Below are positions 61,668-64,000 of a stretch of DNA of 64,000 bases, one piece after another. The DNA is from Wenzhouxiangella sp. XN79A (GTDB lineage: Bacteria > Pseudomonadota > Gammaproteobacteria > Xanthomonadales > Wenzhouxiangellaceae). The stretch lies in NCBI RefSeq assembly GCF_012272825.1, contig NZ_JAAWWS010000166.1, positions 37,836-101,835 of the forward strand, in the 5' to 3' direction. Made by a program: the position numbers and the translations under genes. How positions within the stretch are numbered: the stretch's first letter is position 1; every line of letters starts with the position of its first letter. The notes under the pieces were generated by a model. It worked only from the letters and a program-made list of their open reading frames with translations, did no database searches and had not been told where the DNA came from.

Positions 61668-62528
61668 TCAGCGGCCCGGACTCGAGGCCGTGCTACGGCC
61701 GCGGACGACCAGCCCGATCCCGATCAGGACCAGCGTGCCGGCGCCCAGCAACCGGGCCGACAACGGCTCGGCCAGCAGCAGGACGCCGCCGCCGGCGGTC
61801 AGCACCGGCACGGCCAGCTGCGCGACGGCGGCGGTGTGCGTGTCGATCCGGCGCAGCGCGGCATACCAGATCGCGTACCCGAGACCGGACGCCAGCGCAC
61901 CGGAGGCCACCGCCAGGAGCACCCCGTGGGGATCCCAGCGGGCCTGGGTCGCCCAGACGGCCAGCAGGCCCAGGGCCGGAACCGAGGCGCGGAGGAAGTT
62001 TGCCGCGGTGCGGGCGGTCGGGTTGCCCGGCCCGCTGGCCCGCAGCGTGTAGATGCCCCAGGCCACGCCGGCGATCAGCATCAGCCCGGCCTCGGCCGCC
62101 GGCGGGGCAGCCAGTCCCGGCCACAGCAACAGCAGCAAGCCGCCGAGCGCGGTGAAGCTGCCGAGCCGCTGCCTGCCGGTCAGGCGCTCGCCGCGCGCTG
62201 CGGCCGCCGCCAGCATCGTGACCTGCACGGCACCGAACAGCAGCAGCGCACCGGTCGCGGCGGTCAGGCCTCGATACGCCAGCGAAAAGCACAACGCGTA
62301 GCCGAACAGCGCCAGGGCCGGCGTCCAGCCGCCTCTCGAGTCGCTGCGCTCGATCCGTGCACGGACCAGCACCAGCAGCAGCAAGGCACCGGACACCAGG
62401 CGAACCGCGGTGAAGCTGATCGGGTCGATCCCGGTCAGGTCCAGCGCGGCGCGGGTCAGCACGGAGTTGGCGGCGAAGGCAAGCAGCGCCAGCGCGGTCA
62501 GTCCGATGGCGCGAATCGATGGTCGCAT
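61668..62528 (-). CDS. EamA-family (DMT) transporter
   Basis: A 286-residue inner-membrane protein with ten hydrophobic helices, in two EamA repeats ('NSVLTRAALDLTGIDPISFT' in the first; 'IDTHTAAVAQLAVPVLTAGG' in the second). EamA proteins export metabolites or amino acids. ATG 62528 is chosen; upstream in-frame codons to 62624 lack homology. It faces convergently towards the decayed region. Confidence 0.88.
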   Translation of the reverse strand: MRPSIRAIGLTALALLAFAANSVLTRAALDLTGIDPISFTAVRLVSGALLLLVLVRARIERSDSRGGWTPALALFGYALCFSLAYRGLTAATGALLLFGAVQVTMLAAAAARGERLTGRQRLGSFTALGGLLLLLWPGLAAPPAAEAGLMLIAGVAWGIYTLRASGPGNPTARTAANFLRASVPALGLLAVWATQARWDPHGVLLAVASGALASGLGYAIWYAALRRIDTHTAAVAQLAVPVLTAGGGVLLLAEPLSARLLGAGTLVLIGIGLVVRGRSTASSPGR

Positions 62529-62723
62529 GCAACAGGATTCCCGAAGTGGAGAGCGAGTGCCCGGGCTCGGGCGGCACCGGGCCGCGGGGTACGGAGGCGG
62601 CCGTGCGTGGCGAAGCCTGCGCACCCAGCGAAGCGAACGATCTCGCTCAATGGTACAGAACGACTGGCCGAATGCAGCACTGAGCCACTACCCTGTACCA
62701 ACGCTCATCGCCGGAGCCTCGAC

Positions 62724-63170
62724 ATGGACACCGGACTACCGCTGATCGACCTTCTGATTCGGCTCGGCGCGGCCGCCGGTCTGGCGGCGCTGATCGGGCT
62801 GGAGCGCGAATTTCGCGGCCGACCCGCCGGGCTGCGCACCCACATGCTGGTTTCGCTGGGCGCGGCCGGCTTCCTGCTGGTCGGCTACGAGATCCTGTTC
62901 GCAACCGCCAGCGGCAGCCCATCGGCGCCCGTCGATCCGACCCGCATCGTCGAGGGCGTGATCACCGGCATCGGCTTCCTCGGCGCCGGCAGCATCATCC
63001 AGTCGCGCGGCTCGGTCCAGGGCCTGACCACCGGGGCGGCGATCTGGATCGCCGGCGCGGTGGGCGTGGCCTGCGCGTCCGGAAACCTCGTCCTCGCCGC
63101 GCTGCTGACCGCCTTTGCGCTGGTCATCGTCACCGCACTCGGCAAGTTCGAGGACCGCATCGAGGACTGA
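62724..63170 (+). CDS. MgtC/SapB-family membrane protein
   Basis: A 148-residue protein with four to five membrane helices and the MgtC block: 'LAALIGLEREFRGRPAGLRT', 'HMLVSLGAAGFLLVGYEI', 'VITGIGFLGAGSIIQSRGSV' and 'GLTTGAAIWIAGAVGVACAS'. It lacks the C-terminal ACT-like domain of virulence MgtC, so it is the short SapB type. GGAG precedes ATG 62724. Confidence 0.92.
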   Translation: MDTGLPLIDLLIRLGAAAGLAALIGLEREFRGRPAGLRTHMLVSLGAAGFLLVGYEILFATASGSPSAPVDPTRIVEGVITGIGFLGAGSIIQSRGSVQGLTTGAAIWIAGAVGVACASGNLVLAALLTAFALVIVTALGKFEDRIED

Positions 63171-63536
63171 GCGACAGGCGGAGGGTCGGGCGGCTCGGCC
63201 AGCAGGCGCCAGCGGCGATTCGGGCGGCCGGAAGTGCGTCCTGCGAACGGCAAGGACTCGTCGCGCCGGGTGCATCTTCGCCGTTCGACGTCGATTCACT
63301 GCCTGAACTGACGATTGCGTCACATACCGTGACGATTTTCGGCGATCCCATAACAACCCGTGCCCGACCAGCGCGGGCGCGATCGCGTGGCGACGGTTTT
63401 TTCCTCGGAATTTCAGGGTGATGGAATCGAGTACCCGATTCTGGCACAAAAATCGCATTCGTACTTGCGAAGGCCATCGGGCCTCGAACAACGAACGAAT
63501 CACCCAACAAGAAACCATTCAATAGAGGAAACGACA
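63171..63536. other. Long leader region of the exported SCPU-like gene
   Basis: 366 bases without a gene. It holds an inverted repeat CGTCA-N7-TGACG (about 63320-63336) and the sigma-54-like site at 63442-63457. Confidence 0.45.
63442..63457 (+). promoter_or_regulatory. Candidate sigma-54 promoter
   Basis: TGGCACAAAAATCGCA keeps the key GG and GC dinucleotides exactly ten bases apart (63443-63444 and 63455-63456), about 80 bases before the start at 63537. The -12 element reads TCGCA rather than TTGCA, so it is not a perfect match. Confidence 0.4.
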
Positions 63537-64000
63537 ATGAACAAGCTCGCAATCGCAACCGCCATCGCCGCCGTCTTCGCCGGCACCTCCGCCTTCGCCG
63601 CCGTCGGTGGCCAGACCTCGGGCGAAATCGTCATCAAGGGCACCGTCGGTGACCTGTGCGAAATCGCCGTGGTCGACCTGGGCACCAACCTGAACCTGGT
63701 CGACGGCGAGCAGAACGCTCGGGTCGGTGAGATCACCGAGACCTGCAACAACCCGGAAGGCTACGAAGTCTCCTTCAGCTCCGACAACGGCGGCTACATG
63801 GCCGGCCCGCTGGACGCCCAGTCGTTCTACCGCATCAGCTACGACGACATCGAGGACGAAAGCCTGGAAGACGACCAGCGCATCGAACGCGACGAGCCGC
63901 AGTGGAACGCCGCCTACGACCTCACCGTCAACGTCGACGGCGACAGCGAACTGCCGGCCGGCAGCTACCGCGACCTGGTCACGGTGGAAATCGCAGCGCT
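63537..64000 (+). CDS. Exported fimbrial/spore-coat-U-like protein (3' truncated by window)
   Basis: At least 154 residues, open at the window end. A signal peptide ends in 'AGTSAFA' (about residue 21). The mature part has 'GEIVIKGTVGDLCEIAVVDL', 'VGEITETCNNPEGYEVSFSS' and 'AAYDLTVNVDGDSELPAGSY', a beta-sandwich with two Cys in the pattern of fimbrial subunits and SCPU-domain secreted proteins. It is very acidic in the middle (EDESLEDD). GAGGAAAC lies just upstream of ATG 63537. No chaperone or usher gene is visible in the window. Confidence 0.7.
   Translation, partial: MNKLAIATAIAAVFAGTSAFAAVGGQTSGEIVIKGTVGDLCEIAVVDLGTNLNLVDGEQNARVGEITETCNNPEGYEVSFSSDNGGYMAGPLDAQSFYRISYDDIEDESLEDDQRIERDEPQWNAAYDLTVNVDGDSELPAGSYRDLVTVEIAA

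Overview
The window is about 64 kb of high-GC, gene-dense bacterial chromosome. Its style points to a heterotrophic, aerobic Gammaproteobacterium: tight ATGA-coupled operons, DesK/NarL two-component genes, DUF1501/DUF1800 pairs, MgtE, and a nadA-nadB-nadC operon. A Wenzhouxiangella/Lysobacterales-like lineage is my guess from gene style only. I saw no photosynthesis genes, rRNA, tRNA, CRISPR array or prophage.

The centre of interest is a leftward, near-gapless 12-gene operon at 5409-17967. In transcription order it encodes: a divergent ferredoxin-dependent bilin reductase (FDBR); a 1330-residue helical protein; an adrenodoxin-type 2Fe-2S ferredoxin; a V4R-domain protein; an acidic protein with three FxxxPW-like motifs; a phycobiliprotein-like globin carrying the C-x-R-D bilin-attachment signature; a second V4R-like protein; a Ser/Thr kinase with a beta-rich tail; an unknown protein; a Cys-based phosphatase; an FAD ferredoxin reductase; and a heme oxygenase. 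Together these can plausibly turn heme into biliverdin and then a phycobilin, load it on a globin related to cyanobacterial light-harvesting proteins, and connect it to a phosphorylation switch. A diguanylate cyclase gene diverges from its promoter end.

1-5388 holds a TPR protein end, a membrane protein divergent from a DesK/NarL two-component pair with repeated operator-like sites between them, a CHAD protein and a lipoprotein. 18.5-32.7 kb holds a diguanylate cyclase, a DUF1800/DUF1501 pair, glutathionyl-hydroquinone reductase, gamma-glutamylcyclotransferase, a propeller-metallohydrolase fusion, a serine hydrolase and a wHTH-TPR regulator.

32.9-49.6 kb looks accessory: two DUF418 membrane proteins, several SnoaL/NTF2-like proteins, a VOC protein, SDRs, and a tandem array of seven paralogous single-pass membrane proteins (40522-45803), six of whose seven start codons overlap the preceding stop codon. 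It ends in a decayed SDR pseudogene.

49.7-64 kb holds a zinc-ribbon protein, a Yip1-like protein, a D-threonine-aldolase-like enzyme, an exported beta-carbonic anhydrase, de novo NAD synthesis (nadABC), a saccharopine-dehydrogenase-like enzyme, MgtE, a lipoprotein gene split by a 270-bp MITE-like element, a DUF924 remnant, an EamA transporter, an MgtC-like protein and the start of an exported fimbrial/SCPU-like protein behind a sigma-54-like promoter.
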